A stretch of 64,000 bases of DNA from Cupriavidus necator A5-1. GTDB taxonomy: Bacteria > Pseudomonadota > Gammaproteobacteria > Burkholderiales > Burkholderiaceae. The notes beneath the pieces are model-generated. The model was not told the DNA's origin and did no database searches. It worked only from the letters and a program-made list of their open reading frames with translations. The position numbers and the translations under genes were made by a program. Shown one piece after another: positions 36,745-44,934 of this stretch. Positions within the stretch are counted from its first letter, which is position 1. The number at the start of each line of letters is the position of its first letter. The DNA is taken from positions 1,178,001 to 1,242,000 of the forward strand of contig NZ_JQLI01000001.1 in the NCBI RefSeq assembly GCF_000744095.1, given 5' to 3'.

Positions 36745-37480
36745 ATGGCCGCCCACCTTCAGACGACGCCTGCCGCGCGCGGCGTTTTCCTGCAGCTCGG
36801 CGTGGATCCGCGCACCGGTCACAGCGTCGAAAAGCTGCTGGGCGGCAAAGGCCGCGTGTGCGGCGTGCAGGTCGCAGCCGACGGTGGCAGGCCGATCCAG
36901 TTTCATGCTCGGCGCGGCGTCATCCTGGCTACCGGCGGATTGTCGCACGGCGGCGCACGGCGCAGCCGTGGATCCCGGCCGCGCACTCGCGGCACGCAAC
37001 TGGCCATGGAAGCGGGCGCGCGGCTCTCGCCTCCCTTGCAACAGGGGCGTTCTGGGTGCCCCTATCAAAGTTCACCCGCGTCGACGGCAGCAAGGCAGTC
37101 TTTCCGCGCACGGTGATTGACCGCGGCAAGCCGGTCTTGATCGCAGTGGACCGTGATGGAAAGCGCTTCGTTAACGACGCGCTTTCATACCGCGAGTTCG
37201 TCAAGGCACAACTGGCCGCCGGCGAACGGGCCATGCCCGCCTACCTGATCTGCGATTGCCACTTCCTGTGGAAGTACGACCTTGGCCGGTCAGCATATCC
37301 GCCGGCATCCAGATGCCACCGGCCATGTCCTGCGCGAGGACGAGACGGTCATCGACGGGCTCTACGAGTGTGGCAACGACATGGCTTCGGTCATGGGGGA
37401 TCCTACCCGGGCCCGGGCATCACCCTCGGGCCTGCGCTCACCGACGGCGCAGCGCGGAGCGCAGCAAGCGCTGCGCTCCG
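36745..37480 (+). pseudogene. FAD-binding (ketosteroid dehydrogenase/fumarate reductase-like) oxidoreductase, C-terminal remnant
   Basis: Three frames are needed. First VCGVQVAADGGRPIQFHARR and GVILATGGLSHG, the FAD-binding segment typical of the FAD_binding_2 family. Then FWVPLSKFTRVDGSKAVFPR and DRGKPVLIAVDRDGKRFVND through RAMPAYLICDCHFLWKYDL. Then VIDGLYECGNDMASVMG and, after another shift, YPGPGITLGPALT, the C-terminal FAD loop. The N-terminal ~200 residues are missing. Relatives act on ketosteroids or other alicyclic ketones, in keeping with the region, but this gene is dead. Confidence 0.75.
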
Positions 37481-37508
37481 ACCACCCTCTGCGCTCAATC
37501 CTGCCGCG

Positions 37509-38477
37509 TCATTTGCCAATGGCTGCAGCCGGGAGCTTCTTGACGACCTCGCCCCACTTCACGAACTCCGCCTGCTGCCGGGCGGCCAGATCCGCAGCGC
37601 TGCCCGGCAGGGTCTGGTAACCACGCGTTTCGAGGTACTGCCTGAACTCGGCAGAGTCATGGATCTTGTTCAGTTCAGTGTTGAGTCTGCGCGTGATCTC
37701 TGGCGCCAGGCCGGGGGGGCCATACAGCGCGAACCAGCCGACGAAATCAAAGCCAGGGATGGTTTCGGCAACGGTCGGGACATTGGGCAGCAAGGGATGG
37801 CGTTTCGTGCCGGTCGTACCGATGGTCTTGGCCTTGCCAGAGGAGATGAGGGGCATCGCCGAGCCGATGACTTCGAACGTGAAGTCCACGTGTCCGCCCA
37901 GGATGTCGTTGATGATTGGCGCAGCGCCCTTGTATTGGACGGTGTTGAACTGAACATCGGAACGCTGTGCCAGGAGCACTGCTGCGAGGTGCGTCCCGGT
38001 GCCGGCGCCGGGTGTTGCTGCGGACACTTCGCCCGGTTTCGCCTTGGCCCGGGCGACAAGGTCTGCAACGGATTTGAGCGGGGAGTTCGCGTTCACCATC
38101 ACTGCATAGGGAAACGCCGCGAGAGCCCCGATCGGCGTGAAGCTCTTCACCGTGTCGTACGGTATCAGACCGAGGTGCGTTGCGATCGCCTGCAACGTGC
38201 TTGCGCTGGTGGCGAGCGTGTAACCGTCCGGGGTGGATTTAGCCATCCGCTCCAGACCGATGACTCCGCCGGCCCCCACGACATTCTCCACCACCACAGG
38301 CTGCCCCATTGCAACGGAGAGCTTTTGCCCGACATAGCGCGACAGCTGATCCGTTGGGCCCCCTGCGGAGAACGGGACGATGAGCTTGATGGGCTTGCTG
38401 GGCCAGCCCTGGGCCAATGCACCAGGCGCCACAACCAAAGCCGCGACGACGAGCGGGAGAAGCAGTCTGTTGCGCAC
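37509..38477 (-). CDS. Bug/TctC-family periplasmic solute receptor
   Basis: Predicted 322-residue secreted protein. I chose the GTG at 38475-38477, which follows aggag with good spacing and gives a signal peptide (RNRLLLPLVVAALVVAPGAL, cleaved at ALAQG). The mature start is WPSKPIKLIVPFSAGGPTDQ. Family landmarks are GLERMAKSTPDGYTLATSAS, TPGAGTGTHLAAVLLAQRS and QYKGAAPIINDILGGHVDF. It is a paralogue of the receptor at 35769 but clearly diverged. The start region contains the shared AT-rich motif. Ligand unknown. Confidence 0.9.
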   Translation of the reverse strand: MRNRLLLPLVVAALVVAPGALAQGWPSKPIKLIVPFSAGGPTDQLSRYVGQKLSVAMGQPVVVENVVGAGGVIGLERMAKSTPDGYTLATSASTLQAIATHLGLIPYDTVKSFTPIGALAAFPYAVMVNANSPLKSVADLVARAKAKPGEVSAATPGAGTGTHLAAVLLAQRSDVQFNTVQYKGAAPIINDILGGHVDFTFEVIGSAMPLISSGKAKTIGTTGTKRHPLLPNVPTVAETIPGFDFVGWFALYGPPGLAPEITRRLNTELNKIHDSAEFRQYLETRGYQTLPGSAADLAARQQAEFVKWGEVVKKLPAAAIGK

Positions 38478-38504
38478 GTCATGTCTCCTGGAAGATATCT
38501 TAAT

Positions 38505-38526
38505 TAGCATTTTAGATATCTTATAT
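38505..38526. promoter_or_regulatory. recurrent AT-rich motif, site B
   Basis: TAGC, eight bases, then TATCTTATAT, within AT-rich DNA just upstream of the Bug receptor that starts at 38477. A further GATATCTTAATTAGC lies beside it. Confidence 0.45.
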
Positions 38527-38574
38527 TTGAAATCCATGACGTGCATTACTGTTTTACATACCCTGCCTCTGCCC

Positions 38575-39540
38575 TCAGGGAGCCTGTCTCCCGTACTGCT
38601 GGAAAGCTGCCTGCACTTCCTTGATCAGGGAAGCCACGAGCGGCATCTCGGCCCGTTCCGCGAGCGCCGCCACCACGAGCGTGCGGGTGAACTTCGGCTT
38701 GAGCGGGATCAGCGAGAAGTCGTCCGGCTGCGGTTCCTCGGCGGGCGCGAACGACAGTTGCGGCAGTAGCGTGGCATAGCGCCCGGTGCGCACCAGGGCC
38801 TTCATCAGCGAGGTGCTGTCGGCGCGGATGGGCGCAACCAGCTCTGCGCCAGGCCCGACATACTGTTCGATCAGCTGGCGCAGGCCCCGCTGCGATGCCG
38901 GTAACACGAACTCCAGGGACGCCAGGTCCTCGCGTTCCAGGTGGGGCTTGCCCGCCATCGGGTGGCTCTTCGCCACCACCACCGACAACGGTTCGACCAG
39001 CAGCTTGTGCTGCACCACGCGCTTGTTGGCCATGGGCTGCGACAGAATGGCGACATCGACCTCGCCCCGCGCGAGCTGGTCGTACACCTCGCCGGTGGCA
39101 CCCTGCCGGGCGGTGATCTCCACGTCGGGATAGCTGCGCTGGAATCGGCGGATCACCTCCGGCATGACCACCGACATCACGCTGGCGAACGAAGCGATGC
39201 TCACTTGTCCGCCAGGACTGCGGCGCGACACGCGCAGGCGATCCATCGTTTCGGACATCTCATCGAGGATCGCCTTGGCCTGCCCGAACAGGATTTCCCC
39301 GGCAGGGGTCGGCGACACCCCTCGTCCGTTACGAGACAGCAGTTGGACGTCCAGCTCGCTTTCCAGCAGCTGGATCTGCCGGCTGATGGCGGACTGGGCC
39401 ACGTTCAGGATCGTCTCCGCGACCGTGAAGCTGCCGGTGCGCGCGACGTGAAAGAAGTAGAGAAGCCGGCGGGAGTCGAGGACGCCCTGGTTGGCCAGGC
39501 TCGCTCCCTCCGCTTTTGCCGCTGCTGGGGGTCTTCCCAT
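38575..39540 (-). CDS. LysR-family transcriptional regulator (copy 2)
   Basis: Predicted 321-residue LysR protein, the near-identical twin of 28057-29022. It has the same HTH (AQSAISRQIQLLESELDVQL) and effector domain, with Pro replacing Leu in VSPTPAG and a different C-terminal tripeptide (QAP). It is divergent from the intact amidohydrolase, and the 121-bp gap between them holds the AT-rich motif, the usual place for a LysR operator (T-N11-A type). This copy keeps the complete intergenic region and is probably the functional regulator of the amidohydrolase-flavin reductase genes (inference). Confidence 0.92.
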   Translation of the reverse strand: MGRPPAAAKAEGASLANQGVLDSRRLLYFFHVARTGSFTVAETILNVAQSAISRQIQLLESELDVQLLSRNGRGVSPTPAGEILFGQAKAILDEMSETMDRLRVSRRSPGGQVSIASFASVMSVVMPEVIRRFQRSYPDVEITARQGATGEVYDQLARGEVDVAILSQPMANKRVVQHKLLVEPLSVVVAKSHPMAGKPHLEREDLASLEFVLPASQRGLRQLIEQYVGPGAELVAPIRADSTSLMKALVRTGRYATLLPQLSFAPAEEPQPDDFSLIPLKPKFTRTLVVAALAERAEMPLVASLIKEVQAAFQQYGRQAP

Positions 39541-40827
39541 GATCGTTATCCCTCGTTGATGCCTATGAATGGTACACCAGCCACGGTAGGGGCTTGCATT
39601 CTTCGTATGCTCGTTTAATATAGCTGATATCTCATATTTAAACAGAAACCCTGGAGACCCCATGAAGCCCAACAAGGAAGTGCTGAAGGATTTCTTTGTC
39701 GTATCCGCCGACAGCCATGTCAACGAGCCGCATGACCTGTGGAGCACCCGTGTGCCCGACGCCTTCAAGGCGCGCATGCCCCGCATCGAGGTGGACGCCC
39801 AGGGGCAGAAATGGTTCGTGATGGAGGGCCGGCGCCCCTCGAAGATCCGCGAGGCGCCGCGCGACGCGGGCGTGGACGTGGAAGCGTTCAAGGAACAGGA
39901 CACCGACGAGCGTCCGCGCCTGGACCGCACCGCCGGCGCCATGTTCCAGAAGGTCGGCAATATCGACGAGCGCCGTTACCGTGACATGGACTACGACGGC
40001 ATCGACGTCGAAATCGTGTTTCCGAACAAAGGCCTGGCCAACTGGTCCTCGCCCGACCCCGAGCACAACAAGGTGATGTGCCGCGTCTATAACGACTGGG
40101 TGAGCGAGGCCTTCAAGGGGCGCAACCGCAGTTTGCCCGTCGCGTGCATCGCGCCGGCCGACATCGAGGCGGCCGTGCTGGAGATCCAGCGCGTCGCCAG
40201 GCTCGGCTTTCACTCGGTGATGATGCCACCACTGGTGGGCAAGCGCGGCTACAACTCGCCGGACTTCGACCCGGTCTGGGCGGCTCTCAGCGACGCCAAC
40301 CTGCCGGTGCTCTTCCACGCAGGCACCGGCAAGGACCCGCGCACCGCGGGCGGCAACGGCGGCGCCGTGATCAACTACGTCGTCCATGCGATGAACACCG
40401 TGCTGGAGCCGGTGGTGCAGATCTGCAGCAGCGGCGTGTTCGACCGCTTCCCCAGGCTCAAGTTCGCCACCATCGAAGCCGGCGCGGGCTGGGTCCCGTA
40501 TGCGCTCTGGGCCATGGACCATGGCTATGAAAAGCATGCGTTCTGGGTCACCCCCAAGCTCAAGTACAAGCCCAGCGAATACTTCCGCATGCACGGCCAC
40601 GCCAGCTTCCAGGACGACCCCATCGGCATCGAGACCCGCCACTGGATGGGCGTCGACGCCGTGATGTGGGGCAACGACTATCCGCACCTCGAAGGCACCT
40701 GGCCGCATTCGAAGGAAGTCATCGACGCGTTCGGCGACATCACGCGCGAGGAGAAGGCCAAGATCATCGGCCTGAACGCCGCCCGCCTGTTCCACATCGA
40801 CGTGCCCGAAGCCTTGCGCGTGCCGGC
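38585..40827. repeat. long direct repeat, copy 2 (pairs with 28067-30170)
   Basis: Same orientation as copy 1 and about 10.5 kb away. It contains the 139 bp (39583-39721) missing from copy 1. Identity ends abruptly at 40827; beyond it the two loci are still related but diverged. Confidence 0.9.
39621..39637. promoter_or_regulatory. recurrent AT-rich motif, site C
   Basis: TAGCTGATATCTCATAT, in the LysR-amidohydrolase divergent promoter region, 25 bases upstream of the amidohydrolase start. Missing from copy 1 because of the 139-bp deletion. Confidence 0.55.
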
Positions 40828-40855
40828 GCCCAAGCGCGAGCCGGCTTCGGCCTGA
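39662..40855 (+). CDS. amidohydrolase-family protein (ACMSD-like TIM barrel), intact copy
   Basis: Predicted 397-residue metal-dependent hydrolase/decarboxylase of the amidohydrolase-2 family. The N-terminal metal motif is D17-S-H19 (VVSADSHVNEP). A mid-barrel histidine occurs in PVLFHAGTGKDPR and the C-terminal aspartate in WGNDYPHLEGTWPHSKE. The family includes nonhydrolytic decarboxylases and C-C hydrolases acting on ring-cleavage or aromatic acids. The flavin reductase follows after 17 bases, so they probably form an operon under the divergent LysR. The exact reaction cannot be assigned. Confidence 0.9.
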   Translation: MKPNKEVLKDFFVVSADSHVNEPHDLWSTRVPDAFKARMPRIEVDAQGQKWFVMEGRRPSKIREAPRDAGVDVEAFKEQDTDERPRLDRTAGAMFQKVGNIDERRYRDMDYDGIDVEIVFPNKGLANWSSPDPEHNKVMCRVYNDWVSEAFKGRNRSLPVACIAPADIEAAVLEIQRVARLGFHSVMMPPLVGKRGYNSPDFDPVWAALSDANLPVLFHAGTGKDPRTAGGNGGAVINYVVHAMNTVLEPVVQICSSGVFDRFPRLKFATIEAGAGWVPYALWAMDHGYEKHAFWVTPKLKYKPSEYFRMHGHASFQDDPIGIETRHWMGVDAVMWGNDYPHLEGTWPHSKEVIDAFGDITREEKAKIIGLNAARLFHIDVPEALRVPAPKREPASA

Positions 40856-40872
40856 CCTACAGAGGACCTGCC

Positions 40873-41928
40873 ATGGACGCCAGCATGCAACGAGAACTGC
40901 GCGATGTCTTCGGTACCTTCGTTACCGGGGTGACGGTGGTCACCACGCGCGATGCGCAAGGCACGCCGCACGGCGTGACCGCGAACTCCTTCAGCTCGGT
41001 CTCGCTCGACCCGCCGCTGGTGCTGTGGAGCCAGTCGCTGAAGGCGAACAGCTTCCCCGCATTCCGGGACAGCGAGCACTTCGTCGTGAACATCCTGGCC
41101 GAACAGCAGGTCGACGTCTCGCAGCGCTTCGCGCGCGCCGGCACCGACAAGTTCGACGGCGTCGCCGTGTCCAGCAACGAACATGGCATGCCCCGGATCG
41201 AAGGCAGCACGGCGTTCATCGAATGCCGCAAGGTGGCGACCTATCCCGGGGGCGACCACGCGGTGTTCCTGGGCCAGGTGGAGCGCTTTCACCGCACGCA
41301 CAGCCGCCCGCTGGCGTTCGGAAACGGGAAGTACATGGTGACGCATGTGCACGACCTGGGGCCCGTGTCAGACGATCCCGCGGCGGCGACGCTCGAGCAG
41401 CTGGGCGCCTTGCGCCTGATCCATCATGCCCTGCCCGACATCGCCGCCCGCCTGCAAGGCATCGTCGGCCTTGGCGTCTGGGCCAATGCAGGGCCGACCG
41501 TGGTGCGCTGGGAGCCGGGGCCGGACCCGCTGACGAAGGAGCTCGTGAGCGGCGTGGTCGTCTCGCCGATCGAGTCGGCCACCGGCCTCGCGTTCTGCGC
41601 GCACCTGCCGCAGCGCAAGTACGGCCGCATCGTCGAAGCCGCCATCGGGAAACTCCCGCCGCGCGAGTTGACGCTGGCAGCATTCGAGGCGCGCCTGGCC
41701 GTCATCCGCCAGCAAGGCGTGGCACGTTCGGTCACGCAAGCGGCCGTGGACATCGCGGGGCTGAGCGCGCCGATCTTCAACCGCGAGGGGCGCATGATCG
41801 CCGCCCTCACGCTCGCGGACCGGGCCGAGGCGCTGCGCGGCGAAGACGACTGCCCGCGCACAAGGGCGCTACGCGAGGAAGCCGCGGCGCTGTCCCGCCG
41901 CATCGGCGCGCCGGCTCCAGCGGCATGA
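40873..41928 (+). CDS. flavin reductase with C-terminal IclR-type ligand-binding domain
   Basis: Predicted 351-residue fusion. Residues 1-165 are a flavin reductase-like split barrel (MQRELRDVFGTFVTGVTVVT, VTANSFSSVSLDPPLVLWSQ, HFVVNILAEQQ). Residues ~180-345 resemble an IclR effector domain (VGLGVWANAGPTVVRWEPG, SATGLAFCAHLP, VDIAGLSAPIFNREGRMIAA). The reductase of A. baumannii 4-hydroxyphenylacetate hydroxylase has a regulatory C-terminal domain of comparable arrangement that makes flavin reduction substrate-responsive (from memory). So this may feed reduced flavin to an oxygenase only when substrate is bound. No oxygenase component lies next to it. Confidence 0.85.
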   Translation: MDASMQRELRDVFGTFVTGVTVVTTRDAQGTPHGVTANSFSSVSLDPPLVLWSQSLKANSFPAFRDSEHFVVNILAEQQVDVSQRFARAGTDKFDGVAVSSNEHGMPRIEGSTAFIECRKVATYPGGDHAVFLGQVERFHRTHSRPLAFGNGKYMVTHVHDLGPVSDDPAAATLEQLGALRLIHHALPDIAARLQGIVGLGVWANAGPTVVRWEPGPDPLTKELVSGVVVSPIESATGLAFCAHLPQRKYGRIVEAAIGKLPPRELTLAAFEARLAVIRQQGVARSVTQAAVDIAGLSAPIFNREGRMIAALTLADRAEALRGEDDCPRTRALREEAAALSRRIGAPAPAA

Positions 41929-41934
41929 CGCGCC

Positions 41935-42121
41935 GTGCCGGATTGGCCTCCCCGAAGCGGGGGCTCTGGCCCCTGCACAGACTGCGGTATACAACGAAGG
42001 TATCGGCCTGGTCCGACGCCATGGCAACTGTCGCCTGCGAAAGCGCGGCGCTTGTGCTGCCGCCTCCTCGCTCCAAGCGATCGGGGCCGGCATATCTTCG
42101 GCACGCCGAGCGCATAGCCAT
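41935..42121 (-). pseudogene. remnant of a second thiolase-like gene
   Basis: On the minus strand, AALSQATVAMASDQADTFVV, then YRSLCRGQSPRFGEANPAR, match the AALSQATAAVESGQADTVVV-YRGLCQGQSRRFGKAYAAR stretch of the thiolase at 34503-35675. Only ~60 codons remain and frames are mixed. Non-functional. Confidence 0.75.
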
Positions 42122-42161
42122 TGGAAGGAAAACTATGCTTGACTCACTATATATATATAAT

Positions 42162-42176
42162 TAGCATATCTAATAT
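42162..42176. promoter_or_regulatory. recurrent AT-rich motif, site D
   Basis: TAGCATATCTAATAT within a strongly AT-rich stretch (42135-42215) upstream of the cupin gene. Spacer of one base between TAGC and TATCTAATAT. Confidence 0.45.
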
Positions 42177-42254
42177 GCCTATTTAATATTGACTAAGGCT
42201 TTCAATATCTAACCACTTAATTCAAAGCAGTGCCAACCAGAGGAAGGAGACATT

Positions 42255-42767
42255 ATGAACGCATCCACTGATACCCGTAACTTCAACATTGCAGACAGAA
42301 ACGAGTCGAAGCGTTTCCCGGACGGTTCACTTTTAGTTCGTGCCGGCACCCTGCCATGGACCCCCTGGGCCATGGACGGCACATACTTCAAGCTGCTCTC
42401 AATCGACCGGGCGATTGGGATGTTTACGGCTTTGCTCAAAATCGATCCCAATACCCAAACTCCGGACCACCATCATTTCGGCAATGCGCACGCCTATGTA
42501 CTCGAAGGCGATTTCTCCTACGAATATGGGACGATCTACAAAGGTGATTACATCGTTGAGGCCGGCGGCATCAACCATGAGCCGACGATTGGAGCGGAAG
42601 GCTGTCTCCTGTTCGTAGTATTCTTCGCGGGAATCAGCGGTGTTGGAGAAGGAGGCATGCCGGCAGGTGAGTTCGTTGATTGCGAATGGATGTATCGTGC
42701 CGCTGCCGCAAACGGCGCTGCTGCCCACCTGCTACCGCCGCCAGTGCAGGAACGTAAGGCGCAATAA
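42255..42767 (+). CDS. cupin dioxygenase-like protein (2,4'-dihydroxyacetophenone dioxygenase type)
   Basis: Predicted 170-residue cytoplasmic single-domain cupin. The metal-site cluster is H72-H73-H74 with H79 and E84 (DHHHFGNAHAYVLEGDFSY), and H108 follows in GGINHEP. The pattern resembles 2,4'-dihydroxyacetophenone dioxygenase-type cupins, which cleave C-C bonds next to a carbonyl. The Shine-Dalgarno aggaaggag is excellent and the AT-rich motif lies about 80 bases upstream. The gene stands alone; an IS110 remnant follows. Confidence 0.8.
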   Translation: MNASTDTRNFNIADRNESKRFPDGSLLVRAGTLPWTPWAMDGTYFKLLSIDRAIGMFTALLKIDPNTQTPDHHHFGNAHAYVLEGDFSYEYGTIYKGDYIVEAGGINHEPTIGAEGCLLFVVFFAGISGVGEGGMPAGEFVDCEWMYRAAAANGAAAHLLPPPVQERKAQ

Positions 42768-42829
42768 GGGGTCTTCACGAATTTCCCGAGCCAGGGGCCG
42801 AACTTTCGGCCATTCCTGAACGACCTTTT

Positions 42830-43004
42830 CATCGGGGACGGTGACGGCCAGCATGCTGGCTGTCACCGGACCGATGCCCGGCAGTTCTGCGGCGCGCCTT
42901 GCGACTGGTCTATTGTCGGCTTGAGAAGCGATTTGACCATCGAACTGGCTCAGCCGAGTCTTCAGCGCAGTGAGCTGCTCCTGGGCCTGCTGCAAACGGG
43001 GCGT
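42830..43004 (-). pseudogene. IS110/IS1111-family transposase fragment
   Basis: PRLQQAQEQLTALKTRLSQF, ARRAAELPGIGPVTASMLAV and TVPD match the junction of the coiled region and the transposase-20 domain (GIGPVTA motif). The rest of the transposase is absent. Confidence 0.7.
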
Positions 43005-43449
43005 GCACTGGATCGCCAAGCCTTGGCCAGACGACTTCCACGTTGGATCCAGTTCCCGACCACTCAACTTCCTCCAAGAACTGCACGTCGATTCCGCCAG
43101 AGCGGCGGATAGGGTCAGGCGGTGTTGAATCAGTCTTGCGCCGCTACATGGTCGAAGCGTCGGCCGCGTGATCCTGAGCTCAACTGGTGGTACTCGTACT
43201 TTCCATGCAACATCTGGCCGTAGCCGAGTGCAGAGCGCATTGATTGAAGGCGCGACTGGGCAGCAACCGCTGAGCTACCGTAAAATCGAGCATCAATCTC
43301 TCCCTCGCGTGCCAGCGTGACAATCCTGCAAGCGGGCTTGTAGCCACAGGAGCGCCCGCCTGGCACACCAAGGAAGGAAACTTTTGCGAATATCACCGTA
43401 GTATGCAATTCTGGATGACCATGGCCATCCAGAACGAAGTTGGCCGTGA
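43005..43449. other. interval without a supportable gene
   Basis: Nothing recognisable. A minus-strand stretch (43145-43370) contains REGEIDARFYGSSAVAAQSR, which looks protein-like but belongs to no family I know and has no start. Confidence 0.35.
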
Positions 43450-44619
43450 TTAGAATGTGTGGCGAATGCCAGCAGCCGCGCCAAACTGGTTGCTGCTGCC
43501 CTGCGAGAGGAAATAACCGTTGGCAAAGCCAATAGCCGACGTGTCGAAATTCAGCCCGGAATTCTTTGCGTAAGCCAGCGCCAGATAAATATCGGTGCGC
43601 TTGGACAACCTGTAGTCCGCCAGAAAGCTGACTTGCCATGGATTGGCCGGGTTGGCTGCCGGTGCCATGGAGCTCAGGCGCAATGACTTCAGATTGTCGT
43701 AGTAGTACCCCAGATGCAAGGCCATCGCAGTGGTGGCCTGGTAGTTCGCGCCAATCCAGTAGTAGTCGTCGCGTAGCAGGCCATTGCCAGCGGCGTCCTT
43801 GTCATCGCCCCAACGATAGCCGGCCATGAACTTGGCTGGCCCCACGGTATAACTGGCGGCCACACTCGCTTTCTTGACCGTCCCTGGGTTGCCCGTTGCA
43901 ACCGCTGGGTTCCACTGATCGTACCCAACAGCCATGCCAAATGGACCGCCGCCATACGTCAGGGAAGCCCCATAAGCGGTGTTGTCGCGGAAATGCCCCG
44001 CCGTTTCGCCCACACCGCCAGCCAGCGACTGCACCCCCAGAGCGCCGACACCGGCGCCAAAGCTCCAGTGCGCCGCGACCGTGAGACCGCCGAACGCCCC
44101 CGCGTACTTGATCATATTGTCTTCCCGGAAGTTTGCACCCACCTGGGCCATCAAGGGTTCAAACGTCGCGGCAAAGTACAGCGGCACGAAGTTCGCGGAG
44201 GCATCGAACAGGGATGTGTACTGGCGGCCGAACGTCAGCGTGCCGTACTGCCCGCTCTTCAGACCGATAAACCCCTGACGACCGAACAGGCGGCCACTCG
44301 GCTGTGACCTGCCGTCGTCGACGCCGAAGCCACTTTCGAGCACGAAGAGTGCCTGCAGACCACCACCAAGGTCCTCCTCCCCGCGCAGCCCCCAGCGAGG
44401 GCCGGCCAATCCGCCAGTGGTCTGAAGTGAGAGCCGGTTGCCACCGCGCTATTGGGTAATGGCACCCGTCGCGGCGTTAACCGTCGGGGCGCTGCTGGCC
44501 ATGTGATTGACGAATTCGATCGGCAGATCGAGCACGCCATACAGCGTGACGCCAGACTGGGCCCGCGTGGTACCGCTAAACGCGCCTAACAATGCCAGCG
44601 CAATAACCGTCCTCTTCAT
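43450..44619 (-). pseudogene. outer-membrane porin interrupted by one in-frame amber codon
   Basis: Trimeric porin of the Burkholderia type. The signal peptide region starts at 44619 (MKRTVIALALLGAFSGTTRA) and the mature start is QSGVTLYGVLDLPIEFVNH. At 44449-44451 the codon is TAG where the paralogue at 46414-47592 has CAG (TITQQPGGKR). The frame then continues unbroken (LSLQTTGGLAGPRWGLRGEE) to the C-terminal FGAAAGIRHTF. Total about 389 codons. Either a recent pseudogene, a suppressible allele, or a sequencing error. Confidence 0.88.
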
Positions 44620-44639
44620 CTTCCTTTGTCTCCTCATTA

Positions 44640-44900
44640 AGAATCGATTGCCAGTACAGCGGAACGGACGAAAAAATGCCCGCCGTCGTGATGGACAGCA
44701 GCGTGAACGAAAGCAGGATCGAACTCGATGCGAACGGCAGCAGGCACAGGGCAGCGGCGGCAAGCGCCATGGCGATCGCATTCTGGCACCAGCGGCGTTC
44801 CTGGTCCGTGCTCGCGCCGAGATATGAGATAGATCATGGAGCCCATCGCGACGGCATTGGAAATCGCGGCATAGAGGCCGAGTCGACCTCTCCGCGGTAA
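44640..44900 (-). pseudogene. MFS transporter fragment
   Basis: In mixed frames on the minus strand: AAISNAVAMGSMIYLIS, then ALAAAALCLLPFASSSILLS and FTLLSITTAGIFSSVPLYWQ. This matches the late-middle segments of ACS-family MFS proteins, such as the intact gene directly upstream. A partial duplicate left between two porin genes. Confidence 0.6.
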
Positions 44901-44934
44901 GCCAACCTTACGCCATTCTGTCCAATTGTTACGC

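Noticed and set aside
36858..38507. 549-codon plus-strand frame
   Set aside because: Only the first part covers the FAD-oxidoreductase remnant; the rest is antisense to the Bug receptor.
39638..40795. 385-codon minus-strand frame
   Set aside because: Antisense shadow of the intact amidohydrolase; no domain resemblance.
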